DNA from: Lacticaseibacillus paracasei subsp. paracasei
Lineage (GTDB): Bacteria > Bacillota > Bacilli > Lactobacillales > Lactobacillaceae
DNA length: 64,000 bases
Direction: 5' to 3'
NCBI RefSeq assembly: GCF_000829035.1
Contig: NZ_AP012541.1
Location: forward strand, 1-64,000
Shown: positions 56,495 through 64,000 of the stretch, in pieces
Layout of the letters: each line of letters begins with the position of its first letter
Numbering within the stretch: position 1 is the first letter of the stretch
The notes under the pieces: generated by a model
The model's input: only the letters and a program-made list of their open reading frames with translations
Database searches by the model: none
What the model was told of the DNA's origin: nothing
Made by a program: the position numbers and the translations under genes

Positions 56495-57672
56495 CCTCAA
56501 TTTTCAAGTCAAGTGCAACGATGATAACGAATTCTTGATAGTGGTCTAGGCTGTTACGCCATGCATCGGTAGTAATCGCATGGGCGAAGATAGTTCAGAA
56601 TACGTCTGGGACGATGGTTCAGTGCGGATTGGACTGCTTGAATTTCAACCAGGGTAATTGCTCTGAGAGACTTCCCTTTCGGGAAGAATTCCCTAAGCAG
56701 TCCATTGGCGTTCTCGTTTGTGCCACGCTCCCAAGGCGAGTACGGATGTGCGAAGTAAATCTGGGTTCCAACAATCTCTGATAACTTGGCAAACTCGGAA
56801 CCATTGTCAAAAGTGATACTCTCAAATTCCTTGGCCCCGTAGTCGTCGATCGTGTCCTGCAAGGCTTTAAGGCAGGTGCCCGCATGATAGTCAGGAATCT
56901 TGACGATGATCTCAGTCCGGCTGTACCGTTCTGTGAGCGTCATTAATGCTGGCTCATCAGCTAAGCGAATACCTTTGACCAAGTCGCCTTCCCAATGTCC
57001 CACGCCTGTGCGGTCATTCACGGCCGCAGGACGCAACTCGATTGAGTCGCCGTATATCTTCTTATTCTTGCGCTTGTGGGCGTTCTTATAGCCTTTGATG
57101 CGGCGTCGGAGCTTCTTGGGAAGTGTCATGTTGTCTAGCTCAAGCAGCCCGGCGTCGATGTAGCGATAGACAGTTGTCGTTGAAGGGCAAGCCTTGCCCT
57201 GGTCGCGATAGAAGTGTACGAAGCTATCAACGCTGTGTACGCGCGGCTTACGAGTAAGCTCCCTGGCGAGAGCCTTGAAGAACGCACGGCCGGTCTTAAG
57301 AAAGGCGTAGTGACCGGTTCTATCGCGTTTACGGTCGTGCATGGCTTGGGCAGTTTCCGCAAGATAGACTTGATGCGAGTGACGCTTCGAGTCGAGCTGA
57401 GTTACAGATCCACGCGTGATTTCTCGTGAGATTGTCGCTTTACTGCGATGAAGCTTCTGTGCAATCACGGTCGCGGTGTCACCAGCAGCCTGAAGGGCCT
57501 GAATTGTAGCACGGTCGCTAAAACTGAGTTGTTGGTAATGCTTGTGGGTGTTAGTCTGAGAGTGGGTCATGAAGATTCCTGCTTTCTTGTTTAGCTAGCA
57601 CTAACAAGAATAGGTCTTCATGGCCTTTATGGTCTAGTCGTCAGGGTGTTGCACTTGAATTGTAAACTGGGG
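56495..57672 (-). mobile_element. IS30-family element, 1178 bp, copy 3
   Basis: Same ends as copies 1 and 2. The 14-bp target duplication GCTTCGATATATCT is at 56481-56494 and 57673-57686. Inserted in a small membrane-protein gene. Confidence 0.95.
56554..57570 (-). CDS. IS30-family transposase, copy 3
   Basis: A 338-aa intact transposase with the same helix-turn-helix and DDE residues as copies 1 and 2. Shares PKKLRRR and AITLVEI with copy 2. Confidence 0.95.
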   Translation of the reverse strand: MTHSQTNTHKHYQQLSFSDRATIQALQAAGDTATVIAQKLHRSKATISREITRGSVTQLDSKRHSHQVYLAETAQAMHDRKRDRTGHYAFLKTGRAFFKALARELTRKPRVHSVDSFVHFYRDQGKACPSTTTVYRYIDAGLLELDNMTLPKKLRRRIKGYKNAHKRKNKKIYGDSIELRPAAVNDRTGVGHWEGDLVKGIRLADEPALMTLTERYSRTEIIVKIPDYHAGTCLKALQDTIDDYGAKEFESITFDNGSEFAKLSEIVGTQIYFAHPYSPWERGTNENANGLLREFFPKGKSLRAITLVEIQAVQSALNHRPRRILNYLRPCDYYRCMA

Positions 57673-57846
57673 GCTTCGATATATCTGAAGATGCTACGGT
57701 TAAAGAGCACTATCAGCAATGCACCCCAAACTTTTTTATCGCGATTCATTTTAGTATTATCTTCCAATTAACGCATCATCATGGCTGAGGATTGGTCATA
57801 CTAGAAGACCACTACTCAAATATCTATTATGTATACCAATGAAACC

Positions 57847-58079
57847 TTACAGGAAATTCGATAGGACAGCGATTAAGCCCCCAACAACCAAGATGCCTTC
57901 AAGACCAAGCAAATTAATTGTAACTGAAACTGATGATGCTTCGTCAGTTTAAAAATAAACGTCGTGTTTTCAGCTTTTTTCGTCATAAACATGCTGGTTG
58001 CAGAATAATCGTGTGGCAAATCCATAAAGTTGATCACCGTCAAGGCAGCATTCTTCATCCCTCGGTACACTGGTCTCAA
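57847..58079 (-). pseudogene. Possible frameshifted small membrane-protein remnant
   Basis: On the minus strand, a frame containing MTKKAENTTFIFKLT is followed, after a one-base shift near 57950, by a frame reading DEASSVSVTINLLGLEG and a hydrophobic end that stops at 57847. Either frame alone is atypical. Parent gene not recognised. Confidence 0.3.
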
Positions 58080-58094
58080 ATGGAGGGATTAGCG

Positions 58095-59951
58095 ATGCAT
58101 TTTATTCAGACGCATAAACAAGAAGCGATGATTGCTGGCGGTGTGCTGACAGCAGGCGGTCTGATTTTTAGTCAGGCATGGGTGCTGGTGTTGGCGAGTT
58201 TGGTGGCGGGCTTGCCGATTGCGATCAATGCATTGGCGGCGCTACGGTATAAGCAGATTAGTATTGAGTTGCTGGTGACGATTGCCCTGGTTGGCGCGGT
58301 GTTGATTGGTGAGCCGGTTGAAAGTGCTGTGGTCAGTTTTCTATTTTTATTCGGTGACTGGTTAGAGCAGCGCAGTTTGGCGAAGACGCGTTCGGCGATT
58401 CAAGGCTTGGCGGCTGCGGCACCGAAAACCGCGCGGCGACTGGATGGCACCATGATTCCGGTTGGTGACTTGGCGGTTGGTGATCAAGTCCGTGTACTGG
58501 CCGGCGAAACGGTGCCAGCTGATGGCAAAGTGATCAGTGGGCAGGCGAATGTTGTTGAAGCCGCGATCACTGGTGAGCCGGATGCAAAAAGCAAGCAGGC
58601 CGGCGCAACGGTTTATTCCGGCACGCAGGTGAGTGATGGTACGGTGGCTATTGAAGTTGAGAAAACCGGCTACAACACGGTTTATCAACAGATCATTGAT
58701 TTGATTGAAGATGCTCAGGACGCACAGTCACCAGTCGCCACTTTTATCCAGAAGTTTGCGCGGTGGTATACGCCGCTGGTATTGATCATTGCTTTGCTCG
58801 TTGGTTTGATCAGCCAAAATGTCCGACTAGCCATTACGATTTTGGTATTAGGCTGCCCGGGTGCATTGGTGATTGGCGCCCCCGTCAGCAATGTTGTCGG
58901 CTTAGGCTTTGGCGCGAAGCACGGCATTTTGATCAAAGGCGGGGATGTGGCCACCAAATTGGATCAGATTGACACGGTTATGTTTGATAAAACCGGCACC
59001 TTAACCCAAGGCAAAATCAGCGTTGCAACGGCACAATATTGGGCGAACGATGACGCCAAAGTTGCCGAGCTGGTGGCGGCGGTCGAGCAAGCAACGGCGC
59101 ATCCGTTGGGGCAGGCATTGGTCGCCTACCTAAAGCCGCAAACAACACCGGCTATGACCGACGTGAAAGTCACGCGGGGCATTGGCGTGCAGGCGCAAGT
59201 GGCTGGCCATACCGTTAGTATTGGGAACCAAAAGAGTCTGACGCAGCCACTGACCACCGCTCAGCAAGCCGCTATTCAAAACGTAATTAAAAGCGGTGCT
59301 TCGTTGGTCGTGGCGACGATTGACGGCAAACTTGCTGCAGTTTACGGCTTACGCGATCAGTTGCGGACCGATACCCCAGGCATGTTGGCGACTCTTCAAG
59401 ATAACGGTAAAAAGACGGTTGTGCTTTCAGGCGACTCGCAGGCGGCGGTTGAACACATGATGGCGGATTTGCCACTGAGCCAGACCCACGGCGGCTTATT
59501 GCCAGTCGACAAGGTCACGGCGATCAAAACGGCGCAAGCGCGCGGTGAAAAGGTGATGTTTGTCGGTGACGGGATCAACGACGGGCCTGCACTGGCGCAA
59601 GCAGATGTTGGGGTAGCCATGGGCTCAGGGATGGATGTGGCCATTGATACTGCTGATGTCATTTTAACCAGCAGTCGCCTGACGAATCTCGGCGTTCTTT
59701 TCGATCTGGCTAAACGGATGGACAACAATATTAAACAGAATCTTGTCATTGCGATCGGAACTGTTGCTTTACTGTTAAGCGGCTTGCTCATTGGGTTAGT
59801 TGATATGGCCAGCGGGATGCTGTTCCACGAAATTTAGATTCTGTTGGTCATCGCGAATGCCTTACGGTTACGGCACACCCCCCGGAAGTTACAAAACTTG
59901 ACGACGATCAAGGACGCCGCAGCACAAACTGTTAATAATGAAGGTAAATAA
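58095..59951 (+). pseudogene. P1B-type metal-transporting ATPase with premature TAG
   Basis: The frame from ATG 58095 (GGAGGG ahead) runs 580 codons to TAG at 59835. In the same frame it continues for 37 codons (ILLVIANALRLRHTPRK...) to TAA at 59949, matching the usual P1B end (last span then LRL). The conserved motifs are present: phosphorylation DKTGTLTQG, TITGEPD-type AITGEPDA, and GDGINDGPALAQADVG. The membrane metal motif is GCPGAL rather than CPC. No N-terminal HMA domain; a separate HMA protein follows. Truncation removes most of the last span, so it may be inactive unless the TAG is an error or is read through. Confidence 0.75.
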
Positions 59952-59970
59952 ACAAGAAAGGATTTTTAAC

Positions 59971-60198
59971 ATGACAAAATTAGTTTATCAATTAGATGGT
60001 TTAACCTGCCCAAGTTGCTTGCAGAAAATTGAAGGCGCATTAGGCCAGCAAGCCGGTGTCAAAACAGTGAAAGCCTTGTTTAACAGTAGCAAGGTCAAGG
60101 CTCAGATTGATCCAAGCGTGACCAACGCCGATGTTTTGAAAAAGACGATCACGGACTTGGGTTATACCGTTGTGAACGTGCGCAGTCAAGAAGCATAG
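59971..60198 (+). CDS. HMA-domain metallochaperone
   Basis: A 75-aa protein, a single heavy-metal-associated fold with the metal-binding GLTCPSCLQKIE (CxxC). It probably hands a metal ion to, or works with, the P-type ATPase encoded just upstream. AAAGGA ribosome binding site. Its TAG stop overlaps the first base of a palindromic repeat. Confidence 0.9.
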   Translation: MTKLVYQLDGLTCPSCLQKIEGALGQQAGVKTVKALFNSSKVKAQIDPSVTNADVLKKTITDLGYTVVNVRSQEA

Positions 60199-60312
60199 AG
60201 CGAGAACTGGCGCGGTTAGAAACCGGAGCATAAGCAGCCTTGGGTGTGGTGGCTGAGCCAATTACCCACAAGGTCCTTATGGAGGAGGTTTCGATGCTAT
60301 AGAACGCTTTTA
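60198..60312 (+). repeat. Dispersed palindromic repeat, copy 7
   Basis: A diverged copy (GAGCGAGAACTGGCGCGG, TTAGAAACCGGAGCATAAGC... GAACGCTTTTA). It lies between the HMA and Dps-like genes. Confidence 0.75.
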
Positions 60313-60345
60313 AAAATAAATAAGCGCGGTTAAGAGGAGAAGAAC

Positions 60346-60930
60346 ATGAGTGTAACGACAGGAATGAAAAGTATTACCGCTGATCAAGTTAAAGAACAAC
60401 AAGCAGCTGCTGCTAAACAGGCTGACCATGACCATCATGTGCCAACTGCTGGTGCGATGAGTGGCCACGTGTTGGCGAACTTGCAGGTGCTGATCCGCAA
60501 GCTGACGCAGTTTCGGGTGACCTTACGAGGTGTGGCCAGTGAAATCGATCGGCAACTGTTAGATCAGCTAATGCAACAAGCACAAGACCATTTTGACGAC
60601 CTTGTGGCTGATTTAGCTGCCCAAGGCGAAGATTTTCCGACAACGACAGCGGAGTTTGGTGAATACACGATGATCAAGGAAGACCCGGCGTTTCGTTTTT
60701 GGACGAATGATATGAAATTGGACGCCGTTGTCAATGATATCGATACCTGCCAGTTGTTTGTCAGTCGGGCGATTCCGCTGGCCAACAAGGAGAACAAGGC
60801 TGTATTGGCAGCAGATATGTTACAATTGCAGCGCTGGCATGAACAAAGCATTCTGCGCTTGCAAACTCGACTTGGCCGCCAAGTGACGGCGGGGCGGGCA
60901 TTGCTTGACGAGGATGAAGATGACGATTGA
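60346..60930 (+). CDS. Dps/ferritin-like protein
   Basis: A 194-aa protein from ATG 60346 with AGAGGAG ahead. The His-rich N terminus ADHDHHVP may bind metal. The rest is helical and resembles Dps four-helix proteins (about residues 45-180), but the canonical ferroxidase His and Asp/Glu pattern is not clear. It ends in DEDEDDD. Context with a metal ATPase, chaperone and redox regulator suggests metal or oxidative stress defence. Confidence 0.6.
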   Translation: MSVTTGMKSITADQVKEQQAAAAKQADHDHHVPTAGAMSGHVLANLQVLIRKLTQFRVTLRGVASEIDRQLLDQLMQQAQDHFDDLVADLAAQGEDFPTTTAEFGEYTMIKEDPAFRFWTNDMKLDAVVNDIDTCQLFVSRAIPLANKENKAVLAADMLQLQRWHEQSILRLQTRLGRQVTAGRALLDEDEDDD

Positions 60931-60945
60931 TCAAGCTTGTTGACA

Positions 60946-60967
60946 GAGCGTGAGCAGGCGCGTTTAG
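60946..60967 (+). repeat. Collapsed palindromic repeat, copy 8
   Basis: GAGCGTGAGCAGGCG joins directly to CGTTTAG, the 5' and 3' ends of the element without its core. The ribosome binding site GGAGG of flp follows at once. Confidence 0.6.
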
Positions 60968-60978
60968 GAGGCGGCAAC

Positions 60979-61638
60979 ATGGCGCATAGTTGTACGGCGG
61001 TAGTGCCGTTATTCAAAAATTTAAATGATGAGGCGCGTGCCGCCATTGACGCGTTGACGCACGAACGCCAGGTTGAAAAAGGAACTGTTTTGATCAGCCC
61101 TGATACGGCGGCCCATTTGTTGGTGGTTGCGCACGGCAAACTCAAAACTTACCAGTTGGCCACCAATGGCAAGGAACAGCTACTACGGGTTGATGGTATT
61201 GGTGAGTATGAAGGTGAAGCCGGCTTACTCAATATCGCTAATCCGAATGTCTATACCGAAACCCTGACGGCGGCAACTGTCTGCACCATCAGTGCCACTG
61301 ACTTTCAACAATTGCTTCTCAAGCAGCCGCAAATCAGTCTCCAACTCCTGACTGAAAACGCCCGTAAAATGCAGGCGCTGGAAAAACAGGCCGGCTATTT
61401 GGGTAACGATTCGATCAACGTTCGGCTCACCCACTACCTACTGGACTTGCGTACCGCGGCGGGCCAAGACACCGTCACGGTCCCGATGGCATGGACACAA
61501 TTGGCCGATTATCTCGGAACAACGCCGGAAACGGTCTCGCGCACTTTGAAACGACTCGCCGAGGAAAAACTCATTGAACGTTCAGGTAAGCAGGTAAGAA
61601 TTCTGAATGCTGAGGATATGGAAGATTTTGCTTGGTGA
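60979..61638 (+). CDS. flp: Crp/Fnr-family regulator, FLP-like
   Basis: A 219-aa protein. An N-terminal cyclic-nucleotide-type beta-barrel is followed by a C-terminal helix-turn-helix (LADYLGTTPETVSRTLKRL) with the E-xx-SR recognition pattern. Cys5 and Cys102 are the only cysteines; in L. casei FLP two cysteines form a redox-switching disulphide. There is no Fe-S cluster motif. It is the last gene of the metal ATPase-HMA-Dps group and may control it. GGAGG ribosome binding site. Confidence 0.85.
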   Translation: MAHSCTAVVPLFKNLNDEARAAIDALTHERQVEKGTVLISPDTAAHLLVVAHGKLKTYQLATNGKEQLLRVDGIGEYEGEAGLLNIANPNVYTETLTAATVCTISATDFQQLLLKQPQISLQLLTENARKMQALEKQAGYLGNDSINVRLTHYLLDLRTAAGQDTVTVPMAWTQLADYLGTTPETVSRTLKRLAEEKLIERSGKQVRILNAEDMEDFAW

Positions 61639-61666
61639 GGTTGCCGAGTGATGTTTTTTAAATACA

Positions 61667-61722
61667 AAAAGCCACGAATCATGCAATCTAAACTAATTGC
61701 ACGATTCGTGGCTTTTTCTTTG
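61667..61722. terminator. Terminator after flp
   Basis: Stem AAAAAGCCACGAATC...GATTCGTGGCTTTTT with an inner TGCAAT/ATTGCA pair. Confidence 0.9.
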
Positions 61723-61833
61723 TTTTGCAAGAAGCGACATATAAATAAATCGTCACTGAACAAAATTTAATCAAAACAATTTTTCGTTTTTTAAGAAAGC
61801 CAGCAAACGCAACTTTCAATCAAAGAATACTTA

Positions 61834-62004
61834 TTGACCACATACATTTAAATCCATAGACAGACCGTAGGCTTAGAGAGAGGACTAATTACCCTGTTTT
61901 CTTCGTCTAGCGGATTGGATGGCACACACCCCTCAACATTCTTGAGACGCGGAGGTGAGGGCCATGCTAAAATCAGGAGACGAAAGGGGTTCGCCGCGCT
62001 GGAT
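61834..62004 (+). promoter_or_regulatory. Promoter and long structured leader of a putative toxin mRNA
   Basis: TTGACC (61834-61839) and TAGACA (61857-61862) stand 17 bp apart. The leader of about 130 nt has CCCTCA near 61931 able to pair with TGAGGG near 61957, which would mask the GGAGG at 61951. That site serves a 21-codon ORF (ATG 61964, MLKSGDERGSPRWMWRRLSS), out of frame with the toxin-like peptide. Confidence 0.45.
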
Positions 62005-62094
62005 GTGGCGTCGGTTATCATCGCGCTAAGCATACTGGTTACCAGTATCGCCAAAGCGTATGCGATAATCAAAAAAGCTAACCGCAAGGATTAG
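62005..62094 (+). CDS. Toxin-like small hydrophobic peptide (type I TA candidate)
   Basis: From GTG 62005 the frame encodes 29 aa: MASVIIALSILVTSIAKAYA then IIKKANRKD. One membrane span with a basic end is the design of Fst/Lpt and related type I toxins. The start is uncertain: AAAGGGG at about 61984 is 15 bases from the GTG but nine from an in-frame CTG at 61999. The stop lies inside a bidirectional terminator hairpin. An opposing promoter at 62170-62199 could make an antisense RNA over its 3' end. Confidence 0.5.
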   Translation: MASVIIALSILVTSIAKAYAIIKKANRKD

Positions 62095-62163
62095 CTTTTA
62101 CCCAAATAGTCATCTGAACCGCGTTGAGGTCATCGGGCCGCCACCCGATGGCCTCTTTTCAAC
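62072..62163 (-). ncRNA. Candidate antisense RNA (type I antitoxin)
   Basis: A strong minus-strand promoter has TTGACG (62199-62194), an 18-bp spacer and a perfect TATAAT (62175-62170). Transcription would start near 62163, pass through the hairpin at 62126-62155 and stop at the TAAAAGCTAA...TTAGCTTTTTT hairpin (62071-62100). The product of about 90 nt overlaps the 3' end of the toxin-like mRNA. Confidence 0.5.
62126..62159 (+). terminator. Terminator of the toxin-like mRNA
   Basis: Stem GAGGTCATCGGG...CCCGATGGCCTC followed by TTTT. Confidence 0.7.
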
Positions 62164-62252
62164 GACTTAATTATACACAAGATGCTAACAAGGCGTCAAC
62201 ATACTTACTTTAATGAAGTTATATGTGAACAATGCTGATCTTGGTCACACGA

Positions 62253-63044
62253 TTATTTCACCCAAAATTGCTTTTTAGCATCAACGGCCACTCGGATCTG
62301 CTTAGTAAACTTTTCAATCGCAGCCGGTGCCTGTTGTTTTTCCTTCGCGACAAGATCAACGATGGCGCTGCCGATGATGACACCATCGGCGATGCCTGCC
62401 ATTATTTGTGCTTGTTCAGGCGTGTGAATGCCGAAACCGATAGCGGTTGGAACGTTGGTATACTGCTTAATTTCTGCGACTAATGCCTTTAAGCCAGCAA
62501 AGAATTCATCGCGTTCGCCAGTAATGCCCATTGAGGAAACGACATAGATAAATCCTGAGGCACTTTTGGCGATTTTTTCAATTCGATGACCGGAAGTTGG
62601 CGTGATTAACGGAATAATATCGATACCGTATTTTTCGGCAATTGGCACAATTTCATCGCGACTTTCATACGGCAGATCTGGGATCACCAAGCCGGCGACA
62701 TTTAAATCCGCACAGCGTTTTAAGAAGGCTTCGTAGCCGTATTTGAAGACAATGTTCAAGTAAGTTAAGACGATTGGCACCGCGGTTTCTTTGCGGGCAG
62801 CCTCCACAATGTCAAAGACCGTTTTGGTGCGAACGTTGGCGGCGAATGCTCTTAGGTCGGCGGCTTGAATCACGGGACCGTCGGCGACTGGATCGGAAAA
62901 AGGGATGCCTAACTCCACAATATCGGCGCCACCTTTGGCAAGTGCGACCACGTTTTTGACGGTGGTTTCAAAATCGGGATCATCAGCGACGATGAAGGGG
63001 ATAAAGACTTTATGATTTTTAAAAACATCTGCTAACTTACTCAT
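62253..63044 (-). CDS. trpA: Tryptophan synthase alpha subunit
   Basis: A 263-aa TIM barrel that cleaves indole-3-glycerol phosphate to indole. The catalytic Glu is in [17 protein letters not shown] with Asp in VIPDLPYE. Start ATG 63044 overlaps the trpB stop by eight bases; longer upstream frames are out of register with trpB. Last gene of a trp operon that continues beyond the window. Confidence 0.95.
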   Translation of the reverse strand: MSKLADVFKNHKVFIPFIVADDPDFETTVKNVVALAKGGADIVELGIPFSDPVADGPVIQAADLRAFAANVRTKTVFDIVEAARKETAVPIVLTYLNIVFKYGYEAFLKRCADLNVAGLVIPDLPYESRDEIVPIAEKYGIDIIPLITPTSGHRIEKIAKSASGFIYVVSSMGITGERDEFFAGLKALVAEIKQYTNVPTAIGFGIHTPEQAQIMAGIADGVIIGSAIVDLVAKEKQQAPAAIEKFTKQIRVAVDAKKQFWVK

Positions 63045-64000
63045 CAACATCGACTCCTTTGTATTTGGCAATGCTTGCGACGTCCTTATCGCCACGTCCG
63101 GACAAGGTACAGATAATGATTTGATCTTTTGCCATCTGTGGGGCAATCTTTTCAACGTAGGCGATGGCGTGACAGCTTTCAATCGCGGCAACAATGCCTT
63201 CTTGTTTCGCAATGTAGGTAAAGGCTTCAACTGCTTCGTCGTCGGTAATGCCAACGTATTGCGCCCGGCCTTCCTGAACGAGAGCGGCATGCTCGGGGCC
63301 AACGCCGGGGTAATCAAGGCCAACAGAAATGGAATATACCGGATCAATCTGGCCGTCTTCATTTTGCATGAATAAGGACTTCATGCCGTGGAAAATGCCA
63401 ACGGAGCCGCGTTCGATGGTTGCGGCGGTTCTGTCGGTATCAACGCCTTTACCGGCTGCTTCAACGCCGACTAATTGAACAGAAGGATCATCAATATAAG
63501 CGGCAAAACTTCCAATGGCGTTACTGCCACCACCTACACAGGCAACGACCATGTCTGGCAGCTGAGCTTCTTTGGCCTGAAGTTGCTGTTTTGATTCCGT
63601 TGAAATAACACTTTGAAAATGTTTTACCATTTCGGGGAACGGCGCCGGGCCGACTGCGGAACCTAGCACGTAGAAAGTGTCATCACTGCGACTCGCCCAT
63701 TCTTGCAGTGTGGCGTTAACCGCGTCTTTTAAAACCATTGATCCGCTTGTGACTGGATGAACCTTTGCGCCGAGAAGTTCCATGCGATAAACGTTTAACT
63801 TTTGGCGGTCAGTGTCTTCTTTACCCATGAAAATTTCACAGTCCATCCCCATGAGTGCGGCAATGGTGGCGGTAGCGACACCATGTTGACGCGCGCCGGT
63901 TTCGGCAATCAGGCGCTTTTTGCCTAAATGTTTGGCAAGCAAGGCCTGACCGATGACATTATTGATCTTATGTGCACCGGTATGATTTAGATCTTCTCGT
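63037..64000 (-). CDS. trpB: Tryptophan synthase beta subunit, partial (5' end outside)
   Basis: 321 residues of the PLP enzyme that joins indole and serine. The PLP lysine is in HTGAHKINN, and [10 protein letters not shown] holds the phosphate. The normally invariant loop ETGAGQHG reads ETGARQHG here (codon CGT at 63891-63889), placing Arg where the serine carboxylate binds. The frame is otherwise intact. The N-terminal part lies beyond position 64000. Confidence 0.95.
   Translation of the reverse strand, partial: REDLNHTGAHKINNVIGQALLAKHLGKKRLIAETGARQHGVATATIAALMGMDCEIFMGKEDTDRQKLNVYRMELLGAKVHPVTSGSMVLKDAVNATLQEWASRSDDTFYVLGSAVGPAPFPEMVKHFQSVISTESKQQLQAKEAQLPDMVVACVGGGSNAIGSFAAYIDDPSVQLVGVEAAGKGVDTDRTAATIERGSVGIFHGMKSLFMQNEDGQIDPVYSISVGLDYPGVGPEHAALVQEGRAQYVGITDDEAVEAFTYIAKQEGIVAAIESCHAIAYVEKIAPQMAKDQIIICTLSGRGDKDVASIAKYKGVDVDE

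Larger units (their letters stand above)
56336..57749 (-). pseudogene. Small membrane protein interrupted by IS30 copy 3
   Basis: Removing the IS and one target duplication restores a 73-aa frame from ATG 57749 to TAG 56336. It starts MNRDKKVWGALLIVLFN and ends KLHASKHQ, with two hydrophobic segments. GGAAG lies 13 bases ahead of the start. It precedes the CPBP gene by about 50 bp, so they were probably co-transcribed. Family not recognised. Confidence 0.75.

Noticed and set aside
61848..62087. 79-aa minus-strand ORF
   Set aside because: It is the complement of the toxin-like locus; its hydrophobic start mirrors the real plus-strand peptide.
62253..63362. 369-aa version of TrpA
   Set aside because: The N-terminal 106 residues are trpB read out of frame; TrpA starts at 63044.
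1..64000. CRISPR arrays, tRNA and rRNA genes, prophage
   Set aside because: No regularly spaced direct repeats, no cloverleaf or rRNA sequence, and no phage structural or integrase genes were recognised.

Overview
The window looks like the replication-origin end of a chromosome from the Lacticaseibacillus casei/paracasei/rhamnosus group. It opens on the dnaA start codon and carries dnaA-dnaN-yaaA-recF-gyrB-gyrA followed by rpsF-ssb-rpsR. It also encodes a p40 (Msp2)-type secreted CHAP protein and an FLP-type Crp/Fnr regulator with Cys5, both known from this group. No tRNA, rRNA or CRISPR array was seen.

Layout. 1-12.3 kb: replication core, deoC (minus strand), an extra ssb gene and the rpsF operon. 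12.3-17.7 kb: cydAB, with an ISLpl1-like IS30 element just upstream of cydA and a second IS30-type element inside a small membrane-protein gene just after cydB. 17.7-20.8 kb: an AT-rich accessory stretch with a putative two-peptide bacteriocin locus behind a perfect 34-bp palindrome, a TMEM175-like channel and two small membrane proteins. 21-26.9 kb: p40, an FtsX-type ABC exporter and its divergent TetR regulator. 26.9-36.5 kb: HAD phosphatase, TauE/SafE, a second TMEM175-like protein, CorA, TetR, MntH, dipeptidase PepD and a YczE-like membrane protein. 36.5-43.6 kb: accessory region with small membrane proteins, an IS3-family element, gene remnants and an Rgg/MutR regulator divergent from an ABC exporter. 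43.6-55 kb: DHA2-type MFS pump with an IS30 copy in its upstream region, a TetR/MMPL pair and an opuCABCD-type compatible-solute importer. 55-57.8 kb: a long structured element, a CPBP protease and another small membrane-protein gene split by IS30. 57.8-61.7 kb: P1B-type ATPase (broken by an in-frame TAG), HMA chaperone, Dps-like protein and FLP. 61.8-62.2 kb: a small locus with type I toxin-antitoxin architecture. 62.2-64 kb: trpA and partial trpB.

Three copies of one 1178-bp IS30-family element, each flanked by a 14-bp target duplication, have rearranged the region. Removing the element and one duplication restores an open reading frame at two sites and rejoins the MFS gene to a palindromic operator at the third. 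A dispersed palindromic repeat of about 120 bp, in full, partial and collapsed forms, recurs between stop codons and the ribosome binding sites of the next genes (before gyrB, ssb2 and flp, among others).

The strongest candidates for something undescribed are the type I toxin-antitoxin-like locus at 61.8-62.2 kb, the bacteriocin locus with its palindrome, and the dispersed repeat family. Likely loss-of-function changes are the TAG in the P-type ATPase and a Gly-to-Arg change in the conserved serine-binding loop of TrpB.
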